Assembly (NCBI RefSeq): GCF_016808095.1
Contig: NC_068972.1
Span: forward strand, 6,566,001 to 6,630,000
Source: Vigna angularis
Lineage: Eukaryota; Streptophyta; Magnoliopsida; Fabales; Fabaceae
Direction of reading: 5' to 3'
Length of the DNA stretch: 64,000 nt
Shown: in pieces, positions 23,052-35,600 of the stretch
How the letters are laid out: each line of letters begins with the position of its first letter
Numbering within the stretch: the first letter of the stretch is position 1
Program-made: the position numbers and the translations under genes
Notes under the pieces: model-generated
The model's database searches: none
Told to the model about the DNA's origin: nothing
What the model saw: only the letters and a program-made list of their open reading frames with translations

Positions 23052-26000
23052 ATGCCAGTTGCAAAACTACCGGCCTCAGGCACAACCGGTTTCACAAAAA
23101 CAGATGATGGAAATGATTCTTTAGATACAATATTCAGACAAGCAATTGGAAAAGAACCGTTGCTTTCCTTTCCTAGGGCCGGTGACAGCCCAGTACAGTG
23201 GATTCAATTACTTCATGCTTTAGATCAGCAAGGTATTTGCAATAAAGAATTAAGGGTTCATTTTAAAGGCATTTATATGCTGCCTGTGGTTATATGCAAT
23301 TCCCATGATATGCAGCCTTCCTCCAACAGCAAAACATAAAAGTCAATAAAAAGAGGAAAAATAGAATTCAAATTTTAAAATTGCTAGACTGGTATTGCCT
23401 TTTCTGTGACCTATCACAGGCTTGCTGACTAGTATATAAAAGTACCATACGTAGATTTTGAGCTTGTTTCTGATGCCATTGATTTAAACCTTGACATTAT
23501 GATAAAACCTTTCATCCATTTTACAGAACTTCCAGGGTGGCCTTTGCTCTCTCCTGTGAAGGTTCAGTTACAAAAGTGCAACAAGTGTTCTCGAGAATTT
23601 TGCTCTCCCATTAACTATAGAAGACATATACGTGTGCAGCACCGGTTGAAAAAGCTTGATAAGGTTATCTTTGTATTTATAATGAGTAGAAGCAATTATG
23701 TAACACATTGATGCTTGTAGTTCATGTTTTTGCCCCCTTGAGATTATTTTCTTTTTTTTATCTTTCTTTTCCAAATCTTCCTCACTTTTTCCTAATGCTT
23801 CTTACACATTGTAGGATTCTAAAAAGAATAGGGAACTTTTAGGGGCATATTGGGATAAGGTAACCTTTGATCGTTGTGAATTTCAGTTATATGTAGAATA
23901 CATCTTGTTTTATGCATGCTGATATTCAATAACATGTGTAGCTCTCCATAGAAGAGGCAAAGGAAGTTGTTTCATTCAAGAATGTGATGCTGGAGGTAAT
24001 ATCTTTTTGCCTATTGACTAATTTATTTTTATATGATGTTATTTTAATGGGATTTGCCTTCTCGAGTTCTGGGGATATGCCAAATATGTTAAGCTATGAT
24101 TAGTAGAAATGACAGTGTGAGCGGTTGAGTGACACGAGCTTCTCCATCTATTTCCCATTTTCACCTCAATTAAGATAAAATCTTGTTGGTTTGTCATATT
24201 ATAAGATTTTCTAGACATCAAATCCTTTCAGAAATTTACTTTTCCACTTAGACTATTGTTCAGTGTGCTGTATTTTTTGGACTGGTAAAAGCTCTTTTGA
24301 TTGCCATATTGGTTAGGAAACTTTCCTGTGATTGTTGAAGGTTGTAGGTGCCTTTTCAAATGTGAATATAATTTTTTAAGCCTTTTCCCTGTTCTCGTTT
24401 GGAAATATCATTGTCTTTTTTATATTGATAATTGATTGCAGACAACACTAATTTTTGTAGGCTAAATGGATAAGAAGCATAGCTACAAATACAATGACAC
24501 ACTAGTCTCATATGCCTGTCTTCTTTTCAGCTCTTGTTTTTATTTTAACCTGAATTAGTCAAAGTATCTTTTATTCTTTTTTTCGCTTCCATTTTAAAAT
24601 GCATTCCAGGAAGTTCCAGGGTCTTCAATTTTAGAAGCTTTGACAACTCTTAGAAAACAAGGATTTTCTTCTCTTCCGCAATATTATCTGAGGGCTGGTT
24701 CTGCCCTTTTGGTAAGAAACATTACATGATCTTGCTTATCAATTATTCACTCAGGCTACCTTTTGCTGGTACATTCCTTTGATATATTAACACAGCCTAT
24801 CTATTTTTTTTTTTGCAGAATATTGTTCAATCCAGGCCATCTAGTTTTCCTATATCTTCCCAAGAGTTGTTCAGTATCCTAGATGATTCTAGTGAAAAAA
24901 CATTTTTGGTCGGATCAGCAGTGTCGATGCAAAGATATGTTTTTGATGGAGAGGCTGGAAAGATTGGTCTTGAACAAAAAAACCTAGTTGCTTGCACAAG
25001 TTTCTTGCTAGAGCAGAAACTGGTAATTTTTTTACAAACTTAAGAATCTGTCTGTTTACCTTTAAACTCCTCTTCCTGCCTCTTTCTCATGTGGTTTTTG
25101 CTACATTTCCCTTTTTGTTTGTAAAGATTAGTAGATGACACTGATGTCATTTTGTGGGTGTCTAGGCTTGTTTGTTGTTCGATTCATTCAATGACATTAG
25201 GAGTGTTGGTTATTAATAAATACATTAGTTTGTTCAAATGCATGCTTCACTTATATCAAAAGTTAACTATGAACAAATCCGTAGTTATGCAATCAGATTT
25301 TTGGTATAAAATCAATTCGTGGTTACTCTTCTATTTGGCTTTTTCCCAAGTGAGGTTGTTCCACACGATCCAGATTTTACTGGTGAAAAGGGTCTAAAAA
25401 ATGGTTTATAATTACGCAATACTTCATGCTTCTATCATTGTTGACAGTTTAGATATGTTGACATATACATAAGTGGAAGAGTTTACACGTAACACAACAG
25501 TCCATTTTTTCAGTTACACAAAGAGGCGATAGAAGGGTTTAAAAAGATAATTAGTATAAAACAATATTTTGGCATCCTGTGATGCCCCAAAGTCTACATA
25601 GTTTTAATCTTGTCACCTTAAGATTTGACTCAGCACATAGCTTGAGCTATAATGCTTTTGAAAACGACATGGAAGTGAAAACAAAATTATGGCATATCCT
25701 GCATGTACATTCTCTTAAGTCTGACGTGATAGTATAACCTTTCTTTACTATTTCTTAGTTACAGTAATGATGAAATATGATAATTTATTTCTTAGTTACA
25801 GTACTGATGAAATATGAATTTCATTTCTCATAGGTGAAGTCTTGGCTTGCGGACAAGGATGCTGAAGCATTGAGATGCCAAAAGTTACTTGTGGAAGAGG
25901 AAGAAGCTGCTCAGAAAAGGTACACTTAACCACTTTGTCCTTCAATCAATCTTTCTTGGTATCTTTTCCCCATTCCTTCCCTTGTTCTAGTGTCTTTATT

Positions 26001-28268
26001 TATATCAGGTCTTGTTGATCTGCATCTTCCCTGAGCTGTTCTTGATTTTTATTTCAATTTTTAGATTCTTAAGGAATGGAAAATATTTCAAGTGTTTGGT
26101 TGAGTTTTATTTAAAAGCATGGTCAATCTTCAATTTGTTTGCCTCTATTTAAAATTCTTATTGTCCTCCTTTAAAGGGAAGTCACCTCAATTGGATAAAA
26201 TTTAATATTTAAAGTGGAGCCCGAGCATTGCTCTGTTTTTAGTAGCTCAGGGAATTTATATAGTCATTAAATCAATGCGTATGAAAAACAGTACGAAAAG
26301 AAACCTAACTTGGTTTTAGTGAGAGAAACAATAGGCCCTTGTGTCATGAGAGAAACAATTCCCAGCAAGGACCAGGTTCTATGAAAGATACTGGTGTTTA
26401 TTATATTCACTCAGAGTGAGTTATGTGTAGTTTTAGTGAAACTTTAATAGTCTCACTGCACCGACAGAACATCTTAATGCAACAATTTTTTCTCAGTTTA
26501 CCCATGGTCTACTCTCTGGCTTTAAGAATATTTCTAGATACTAGAATAGACTTAAAATGGACACGTATATGTAATGACTTATATTTCTCTTTCTTTAGTT
26601 GTCTGAATTTTGGAATGACTTCGGCAACTTCTAATGACCTATAATAATAAACAAAATTACATTATTTTAATCATTTAGGTAGTTAATGGTTTGCTCTTTA
26701 AGTTGTTTATATAGCGAAGTCAATAATAAGGTACTAGATATGTTATGTATTCTATTATAAACTAGTTATCGTGAAGAGGTTCTTTATTTATTTTTTTATG
26801 TCTATTCATAGAAAAGCTGAGATTTTAGAGAGGAAACGGCAGAAAAAGCTCAGACAGAAAGAACACAAGGCAAAGGAGCAAATTGAAAACGACACAGAAA
26901 CTAAAGGAAACATAAGCAGCGCAGGAGAGGATGTATCACCAGGAGAAGCATCTTTGGGTACATGTGACTTCGATGCACATAATCCAGATATTTTTGCGGA
27001 TCATTCTCCTCCACCACCACATGTAACTTCTCACTGCCTAGACACTAATGATGTTATAGAAAAGGATACGCTGGCAGGGTATGATGATTGTGACACTGAT
27101 CAGTATATAGAGCGGCAGACACTACCAGCACATAATCGCCCGGGCACAGTGCCTGGCAGATGGCAAGGGCTACCAAAATCACAATGGGCTAGAGCCAATG
27201 GTTTGAATGCAGGCCAGAATTCTCAACTGACGAAGCTTGGAGTTATTCAAAAGCATAGAACCAGCCATGATCTTAGGGTAGCTCCTATAATCAATGGCAG
27301 TAAGGTTTGGAGTCGAAAACCTAAAGCAGAATCTAATGATTTGGTTGTAAAAAACAAACTGCTGAAAGAACCAGACAAAGTTAAAAATCATGAAGTTTTG
27401 ATAGGATCTGTATCAGTTAGTCTGGGTAATTCTTGCCACTCCAGAGGTAATTTTATGGCACCCCAGCGGGATTGCTCGGCGGCAGGGAATCTGTCCAAGC
27501 TCAATACTGCTCAGGAGAAACCAGGAAGCAACGGTCGTTTAACAGCTAAGTTTTGGAGGCCTGTTAGCCAGCATGGAACTAAAGACCCATTTCCACTTCA
27601 AAATGGTGGGACAGAAGCTGATGCTATTAATGGAAAAATTGATGAAAATTCGTCTGGTCAAAGTAGTTTAAGGTTGTGTAGTGTAGAGGGTAATGATGAT
27701 ATTGATTTTGGGGACAATTTTTCCCATAATGTGGCAAAAGTAGATACAGAAAGCTTACGTCTATCCAGCCATGCTGCAGAATCCTTTCTTGCCCAAAGTA
27801 ATCCTTACCTCTTTCTTCATTATATTGTTCATTTACTGTACTGGCGGTGTGATTATTAAGAACCTGTTTGTATATAAGCTAGAAGTATTTTTGAGAGCTA
27901 CTGAACTTTTTTCCAGTTGTGAATTTCTCAAAAGCTCTTCTAGCTTTATATTCAAACAGACTCTAAGTGCTTGGCCTGGTCTTAATTTTGCTTATTTAAC
28001 TAAAAATTGTGATACAGGATGGAAAGAAGCTATCTCATCGGACCATGTAAAATTGGTTTTCACACCTGATTCTGAGCCTCGTGGAGGACAGTCTGTCCAG
28101 GATTGTGAACTAGCAGCAGATGCTTCTGATGCGGACAGATGTGGCGTTCTTGCAAGTACAGAGAACCTGTTGCCTGCAACCTCTGGAGTAGCAAGATCTA
28201 AACCCAAAACGAAGCCTGAAAAAGGAATGAAGATAAAGTACATTCCCAAACAAAAAACAGCAGCCTAG
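23052..28268 (+). CDS. Single C2H2 zinc-finger protein of a conserved plant family
   Basis: Nine coding exons: 23052-23232, 23527-23663, 23815-23859, 23942-23995, 24610-24711, 24819-25022, 25834-25919, 26812-27797 and 28018-28268. All are in phase, giving 681 aa. The ATG follows a splice acceptor directly. One C2H2 finger spans residues 78-99 (C78-x2-C81-x12-H94-x4-H99, within QKCNKCSREFCS). A conserved block follows (LLGAYWDKLSIEEAKEVVSF, SSQELFSILDD, FLVGSAVSMQRYVFDGEAGK). Next comes a basic, charged helix (~275-310; KAEILERKRQKKLRQKEHK), likely coiled or nuclear-targeting. A long low-complexity region ends in a Lys-rich tail (KGMKIKYIPKQKTAA). I recognise the family as plant C2H2 proteins lacking a characterised role. 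A nuclear nucleic-acid-binding function is plausible but inferred. Intron 8 carries a small fold-back element. Confidence 0.86.
25749..25817. repeat. Short tandem duplication next to the exon-7 acceptor of the C2H2 gene
   Basis: ATTTCTTAGTTACAGTA followed by TGATGAAATATGA occurs twice (about 25750-25780 and 25787-25817) with one difference. It lies just before the acceptor used at 25833/25834. Each copy contains possible AG acceptors. Confidence 0.75.
27860..27963. mobile_element. 104-bp MITE with TAA duplication in the last intron of the C2H2 gene
   Basis: GAACCTGTTTGTATATAAGC at the left end pairs with the right end, whose reverse complement starts GAGTCTGTTTGAATATAAAG. The whole element folds on itself with a short loop. 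TAA flanks both ends (27857-27859 and 27964-27966), the duplication expected of Tourist (PIF/Harbinger-type) MITEs. It sits 62 bp inside intron 8 (27798-28017). Confidence 0.75.
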
Positions 28269-31150
28269 TTGTGAGAGACAAAGAAGAAATTGGGTTATTT
28301 AATTATGACAGATATGCATAGATTGACTTCTCGCCAATTAATTTATTAGCAGAGGTTCCAGTTTTATCGATGGTCTTCTGTCAAAAAGTTGGAGGTAGGT
28401 TTTGCCTTAAGGTTTTTTTATATTCCGTCCTTTTCCTTCAAATGAAGGTATAATAGGGGATTGTGCATTAAGTTTTTTTTTTCTTGTGGCATTTTTTTAC
28501 CAAAATTTTGTGTAATAAATTTGTCTAGTTATTATTATAAAAGTGCATCCTCTTGTTTTTATGGTTATCACTTACAATACAACCTTGTCTCACGGGCTAA
28601 AAATTGGTCAAGCAAGCGGCCTGTCTCGTGGGGTAGACTTACTTGTTCACTGAAAGTGTCTCAATAGTTTTATTGTGGATATAATGCAGAGAGCACAACA
28701 ATTTTTTGCCATGCCACTTTATTTATCCCTTGTTCCTGTTTTAAGCTGTTTTATGGAGGTCTCCCTTTGGCGTATTTAACTATTATATAATTTTGTCCAG
28801 GTCTCCATTTCATTTTTGTAACAATATTTACTCGGGAGAAAATCATTATTTTTGGTTAAAAAGTTACTATGGATTCGCTTATGATCTCTCAGCCTAATAA
28901 GCTTAGTTCATAAGATTGATCCACAAAACTAAGTTCGTTTCATTCTTAGATTCCTTTATCTGATGGATATCGACCACAAAAGGCATTAAATTTTATATTT
29001 TTTAATTTTAAATATAAATTTAGAAAAGAAAAAAAAACTATAATTTAAATAAAAAAAATGCTTAATATAAGTTAGTACCAATACATTTGTTTTTTTTTCA
29101 AACAATTAAATTTATATAAATTTAACAGTAAAGTAGACTTCATAAGTTTAAGTGAAATGAATATGCATATAAATAAAATTAAATTTCAAACAATTTTTTA
29201 ATGATTAATACCTTTTAATTTTATTTTAAAATTAATTTATCGTATGCATCCATTAATAAATGAGTAATTAAAATACGCTTAACCCTTCCCTATTGAAAAA
29301 TAGTTTGCGTTGCTAGATTATTAAGTCGTCCATATATCTAATTCAACTTCTCTTTAGCGAGATATTTTTGGATGAAAAAAAAATGTATACAAAATTCAGA
29401 TGCATATTATCTAGTCATTAGAGATACTAATAGAAATACAAGAAATGTAAAATTCAACTATTATAAAATTGGAAGTAAAATTATAGAAGTTCTTCTGAAA
29501 TTTATACTTATTTAAATAAATTAAGTTTCAAGTAAATCAAATTAAATTGTAAAAACCTGAAAAATCGTGTTTTATAAAAGATCATATGTTTAAAATAATA
29601 AGATTTAATTATTTTAATAATAAAAAATTAAAGTATAAATAGAATTTTTATAAAATAGTTTTATTGTCTTAAAATCACATTATTTGATCGGGTGAGCCAA
29701 TTGATAAACTAATAGAAAGAGAATATCAATTTCAACATTGGAACAAGTTTTATTTTTCCAAATCACAAAACTTTATTTGTTGTTTTCTAATACAACATTA
29801 AACAGTGACAAGATGGTGTTGAGCGTCAATTTATTGTGTAAGTATGGGAGCATCTTAGCTCTAGGCTGCTGAACATCAGTTTGTAACGTTATAAATTATG
29901 AATGCTTTGGTGTTAAGTGGTAGTAGGTTACTATTGAGTGTCATCTTTCACTACATATTTGAAGCAATTTAGTTCCAAGAAGCTTAGCAGTAGAAGAATG
30001 TTGTTGAGGACCATCTTTTGCGAGAAGAATGACTCTGAGTGTCACCTTTTACAAGAAGCCCGACGTTGGACACCACTTCTGAGTGCTAATATGTTTCAAT
30101 TTTTCTTTCTTCCTTTGCTATTTGTGATACAATTGCAATGTACTTTGTGTATGATGTTTATTCATGTATGATACTGTAATGATGATGAGTATTGTAATTG
30201 TGTTTGTTCTAATTCCATGAATCTCGTAAGGAGATTCTATAGTAGTGTTTAACTAGTGTATGTATTGATATAAGGATTTAATATTGGGAGTTATCATGTT
30301 ATTTTAATAATCATCCAATCTCAAGTATATGTGGTGAGAGGTGTAGGAGGTCATAGTCTAGAGACTTTACCTTGATCAAAGATGGTTGATAGACTAACCT
30401 TGTATGTGATAATTTGGGTGGGCAAATTGTTTTACCACAATAAAATATATACTCACCAGAGTCTGATATCAATATATATATATATATATATATATGAATA
30501 TTGAGTTTTATGTGAGTCTTCATATATGATATGTTTGTTTTAGTGAATGAATGGTTTGTGATGATAACTATATGTATGTTGTTTGAATATTTTTTTTCTT
30601 TTTTCACATTAGCTTACTATTTTCCTTTGTGTTGTTTTATTTGTATGTTCTATTTGCTTGCATCGAGAACACCTTAATAATGTAATCAAATGATGATGTA
30701 GCGTTTGATGCAGTTTAAGATAATGGTAACGATGCAATATAGTATTAGAATGATATTATTAAATATATGTTTTTTTTTGAAAAACTTTATTATAGTTATA
30801 TTTTAGATAATTATAATAATATTATATATCCCATTTCATAAAATTATATATTTAAAAAATAGATTTTTAAAATTATATTTATAAAAGTTTTTGTCAAAGC
30901 TAAAATGAGTAGTCAATAATAATAAAATGATAATTAAATAAAAAAACATTGTAAATCAATCTCCTTAGGATAAAATTAGTTAAGATATTTTTATCCCATT
31001 CCCTGTTAATAACATGTTTCACAAAAATTACATTTATTTTGTTTGGATTAGGGATAACTCACAGAAAAAATAAATCAGAAAGAATCTTGATGATAATTTT
31101 CAGTGACAGCAGTCATCACAGGTCTTAGATATCCTTGTTCATTCGAGTGC
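28269..31150. other. Intergenic region, possibly with a degraded element
   Basis: The first few hundred bases are likely the 3' UTR of the C2H2 gene. The stretch ~29770-30470 is less AT-rich and repeats motifs such as GAGTGTCA and GAGGACCATCTTTT. It resembles a decayed retrotransposon or solo LTR, but no ends were found. A short (AT)n run lies at ~30472-30495. No gene is supported. Confidence 0.4.
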
Positions 31151-31208
31151 CACGTCCACAATTAATTAAGTACACGTGTCACCATTATAAACCTAACCAT
31201 GCCACGTG
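31151..31208 (+). promoter_or_regulatory. Cluster of three ACGT boxes before the membrane-protein gene
   Basis: CACGT at 31151-31155, CACGTG at 31173-31178 (in ACACGTGTC) and CACGTG at 31203-31208 (in GCCACGTGTC). The last two are G-box/ABRE-type cores that bind bZIP factors and often confer ABA or stress response. They lie 250-310 bp upstream of the ATG at 31462. Function is inferred from motif and position. Confidence 0.6.
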
Positions 31209-31461
31209 TCAATCATCCTTATCATACTCACATAAACCTCCCCTTCTCCACCGCTAACCATTCAGCCCTTATCTTGCCTTCTCTCTCAATTTCATGTACT
31301 TAACACCATATCTGGTTCATTTACAATGGTAAAAAGCTTGCACCTTTTTCACTTATTCTAATCATTTTCCATCTGTGACTCCTTTCTTCATTCTCATTTT
31401 GCTGAAAGAAAATCAAATTGGCCTTTCTTTGACACATTTTCTCAGTAGCTTCACAAACAAA

Positions 31462-32196
31462 ATGTCTGGTGGTGTTGGTCCAACGGGTTCTGACATTAGC
31501 TTACCAAGAGAAGAACAAGTTCACAAAGAACATGAAGAACATTCACTTCACAAAACCATCACCACACCAAGAAAATCACGTTTCCCATCTTTCCGGCATC
31601 TGAATTGCTTGGCCGTGGTCATTGTCCTGTCTGCAAGTGGCATGATTTGTCCTCAAGACTTTGCTTTTGTGGCCTTCTCCGTAGTCTACATGTTGTTCCT
31701 GTCAAAAGTGGTTTTCCCATCTCTTCACCCATCAAAGGAAACTACAATTTTCAACCCACAAAACAAAATGTTTGCCCTTTATATATTTATAGGGGCCATC
31801 ATTGGACTTTTTGCCCCAATTGCATATATCTTAGATGGAATATTTGAGGGTGATAAGGAAGGGATCAAGGCAGCAGCACCCCATGTTTTCCTCTTGGCCA
31901 GCCAAGTTTTCATGGAAGGGGTGACATTCTATGGTGGGTTCTCGATTCCAATTAGAGCTTTTGTGCCTATCTTTTACAATTCAAGGAGGATCTTCACCAT
32001 CGTGGATTGGCTGAGGAGTGAGATCAACAAGGTTAATGAAGAGCACAGTGGGTCTGCAAGGAGGATCTATGTGGGGAGAGTGCTTGCCGTAGCAAATATG
32101 GCCTTCTGGTGTTACAATTTGTTTGGATTTCTGTTGCCTGTTTATCTTCCTAGAGTTTTCAAGTTGTATTACTCTGCTCCCAAAGAGAAGGACTGA
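31462..32196 (+). CDS. Plant four-helix membrane protein (DUF7733-like), intronless
   Basis: Single-exon ORF of 244 aa starting ATG TCT GGT GGT (MSGGVGPTGSDISLP); the frame upstream of this ATG has no other ATG. A hydrophilic His/Glu/Lys-rich N-terminus (~1-50) precedes four hydrophobic segments: ~53-85 (LAVVIVLSASGM), ~103-125 (FALYIFIGAIIGLFAPIAYI), ~145-165 (HVFLLASQVFMEG) and ~208-230 (ANMAFWCYNLFGFLLPVYLP). Conserved-looking loops are FEGDKEGIKAAAPH and FYNSRRIFTIVDWL. I recognise it as a plant-only family of unknown function, annotated from memory as DUF7733. No catalytic motif is visible. ACGT boxes upstream suggest stress or hormone control. The 11-bp satellite begins about 400 bp after the stop. 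Confidence 0.85.
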   Translation: MSGGVGPTGSDISLPREEQVHKEHEEHSLHKTITTPRKSRFPSFRHLNCLAVVIVLSASGMICPQDFAFVAFSVVYMLFLSKVVFPSLHPSKETTIFNPQNKMFALYIFIGAIIGLFAPIAYILDGIFEGDKEGIKAAAPHVFLLASQVFMEGVTFYGGFSIPIRAFVPIFYNSRRIFTIVDWLRSEINKVNEEHSGSARRIYVGRVLAVANMAFWCYNLFGFLLPVYLPRVFKLYYSAPKEKD

Positions 32197-32603
32197 TCAA
32201 GGACAAACAAGGAGGTTTGCTTTTGCTTGTTAATGGTTATTATGTAATTTGGTTTCTTCAACCTTAATTTCCTGTTGGTTAGTGTGTGATAGTATTTCCT
32301 TAATCAATGTCTTTGGTCTTAGATTTCTTGTTGCTGTTATTCTTCTCCTTTTACATAACAAGTCAATGTTGTTGTTTTAGTTCTTTTTACATAAACCAGA
32401 TACTGATATAAGTGACTGCTCTTAAATAAATGTTAGAAGTCTTTTGTAGAATAAATAAATTTACTCAATGTAAAGCTTCTAGCTTCTCACTTCTTAAAGT
32501 TCCTAATAGAATTTTGGTTTCAGTTCTTATCCACTTAAAGTGGTATGAAGAGATCATAGAGCTAAGTTAGAGGGAAAAGAACTATAATATTTCACATATT
32601 ATA

Positions 32604-35600
32604 AATATCTCACCAATATCTCATCAATTTCTCCCAAATTTCACACAAATTTATCACAACATTCTCACAAATATCTCACCAATATCTCATCAATTTCTCA
32701 CCAATTTCTCACCAATTTCTCACCAATCTCTCACCAATTTCTCACCAATATCTCACAAATCTCACCAATATCTCACCAATATCTCCCCAATATCTCCCCA
32801 ATATCTAACGAATATCTCACCAATTTTTCACGAATTTCTAACCAATATCTCTCCAATTTCTCTCCTATTTCTCACCAATATCTCACCAATATCTCACTAA
32901 TTTCTCACCAATATCTCACCAATTTCTCACCAATATCTCACAAATTTCTCACCAATTTCTCACCAATATCTCACCAATTTCTATCCAATTTCTCACCAAT
33001 TTCTCACCAATATCTCACCAATTTCTCACCAATTTCTCACCAATATCTCACCAATTTCTCACCAATATCTCACCAATATCTCACCAATTTCTCACCAATT
33101 CCTCACCAATTCCTCACCAATTCCTCACCAATATCTCACCAATTTCTTACCAAGTTCTCACCAATTTCTCACCAATATCTCACCAATATCTCACCAATTT
33201 CTCACCAATTTCTCCCCAATTTCCAACCAATATCCCACCAATTTCTCACCAATTTCTCACCAATCTCTCCAATATCTCACCAATATCTCACAAATTTCTC
33301 ACCAATTTCTCACAAATTTATCACCAATTTCTCACCAAAATCTCACCAATTTCTCACCAATATCTCACCAATTTCTCACCGATTTCTCACCAATATCTGA
33401 CAGATTTCTCACCAACATCTCACCAATATCTCACCAATTTCTCAGCAATATCTCATCATTATCTCACCAATTTCTCACTAATTTCTCAACAATATCTCAC
33501 CAATCTCTCACCAATATCTCACCAGTTTCTCACCAATCCCACACATATCTCACCAATATCTCACCAATATCTTACCAATTTCTCACAAATTTCTCACCAA
33601 TTTGTCACCAATATCTCACAAATATCACCAATACCTCACCAATATCTCACCAATTTCTCATGAATTTCTCACCAATATATCTCCAATTTTCATCCAATAT
33701 CTCACCAATATCTCACGAATTTCTCACGAATTTCTCACGAATTTATCACCAAATTCTCACCAATATCTCACTAATTTATCACCAATTTGTCTCCAATTTC
33801 TCACCAATTTCTCACCAATTTCTCACCAATATCTCACCAATATCTCATCATTATCTCACCAATTTCTCACCAATATCTCACAAATTTATCACCGATATTA
33901 TACCAATTTCTCACCTATTTCTTACCAGTTTCTCTCCAATATCACACCAATATCTCACATATTTTTCACCAATATCGCACTAATATCGCAGCAATATCTT
34001 ACCAATATCTCACCAATTTCTCACAAATTTCTCTCCAATTTCTCACCAATTTCTCACCAATATCTCACAAATTTCTCACCAATATCTCACCAATTTCTCA
34101 CCAATATCTCAGTAATTTCTCACCAATTTCTCACAAATTTGTATCCAATTTCTCACCAATATTTCACCAATATCTTCCCAATATCTCACCAATTTCTCAC
34201 CAATATTTAACTAATATCTCACCAATTTCTCACTAATAACTCACTTATTGCTCACCAATATCACCAATATCTCACCAATTTCTCACTAATATCTCACCAA
34301 CATCTCATCATTATCTCACCAATTTCTCACCAAATTCTCACAAATTTCTCAACAAATTGTCACGAATTTGTCACCAATTTCTCACCAGTATCTCATCATT
34401 ATCTCAGCAATTTCTCACCATTTTCTCACCAATTTCTCACCAATATCTCACTAATATCTCACAAATATCTCACTAATATCTCACCAATTTCTCACCGATA
34501 TCACCAATATCTCACAAATTTCTCACCAATATCTCACAAATTTCTCACCAATATCTCACAATTATCTCACCAATATCTCACCAATATCTCACCAATTTCT
34601 CCCCAATTTCTTATCAATATCTCACCAATATCTCATAATTATCTCACAAATATCTCTCCAATATCTCACCAATTTCTCACTAATTTCTCCCCAATTTCTC
34701 ACCAATATCTCAACAATATCTCATCATTATCTCACCAATTTCTCACCAATATCTCACCAATTTCTCACCAATTTCTCACCAATATCTCATCAATTTCTCA
34801 CCAATTTCTCACCAATTTCTCACCAATTTCTCACCATATTCTCACCAATATCTCATAATTATCTCACCAATTTCTCACCAATTTCTCATCAATTTCTCAC
34901 AAATATCTCACCAATATCTCACAAATTTCTCACCAATTTCTCACCAATATCTCACAAATTTCTCACCAATTTCTCACTAATTTGTATCAAATTTCTCACC
35001 AATTTCTCACCAATATTTCACCAATATCTCCCCAATATCTCACCAATATCTCACTAATATCTCATCAATTTCTCACTAATATCTCACCAATTTCTCACCA
35101 ATATCACCAATATCTCACCAATTTCTCACAATTTTCTCACCAGTATCTCACCAATTTCTCACCAAATTCTCACGAATTTCTCTCGAATTTCTCACCAATT
35201 TCTCACCAATATCTCACCAATTTCTCACAAATTTCTCACCAATATCTCACCAATCTCACCAATATCTCACTAATATCTCACCAATTTCTCCCTAATTTCT
35301 CCCGAATTTCTCACCAATTTTGTCACCAATTTCTCACCAATATCTCACCAATTTCTCTCCAATTTCTCTCCAATTTCTCTCCAATTTCTCACCAATTTCT
35401 CACCAATATCTCACAAATTTCTCACCAATATCTCACAAATTTCTCACCAATATCTCACCAATCTCACCAATATCTCAGTAATATCTCACCAATATCTCAC
35501 CAATTTCTCCCCAATTTCTTCCCAATTTCTGATCAATTTTGTCACCAATTTCTCACCAATTTCTCACCAATATCTCACTAATTTCTCACCAATATCTCAC

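Noticed and set aside
29938..30171. 77-codon plus-strand frame
   Set aside because: No ATG context or domain, and it lies in a region that looks like a decayed repeat.
31375..31461. N-terminal extension of the membrane protein
   Set aside because: The codon at 31375 is GTG. The ATG at 31462 gives the family-like MSGGVGPT start.
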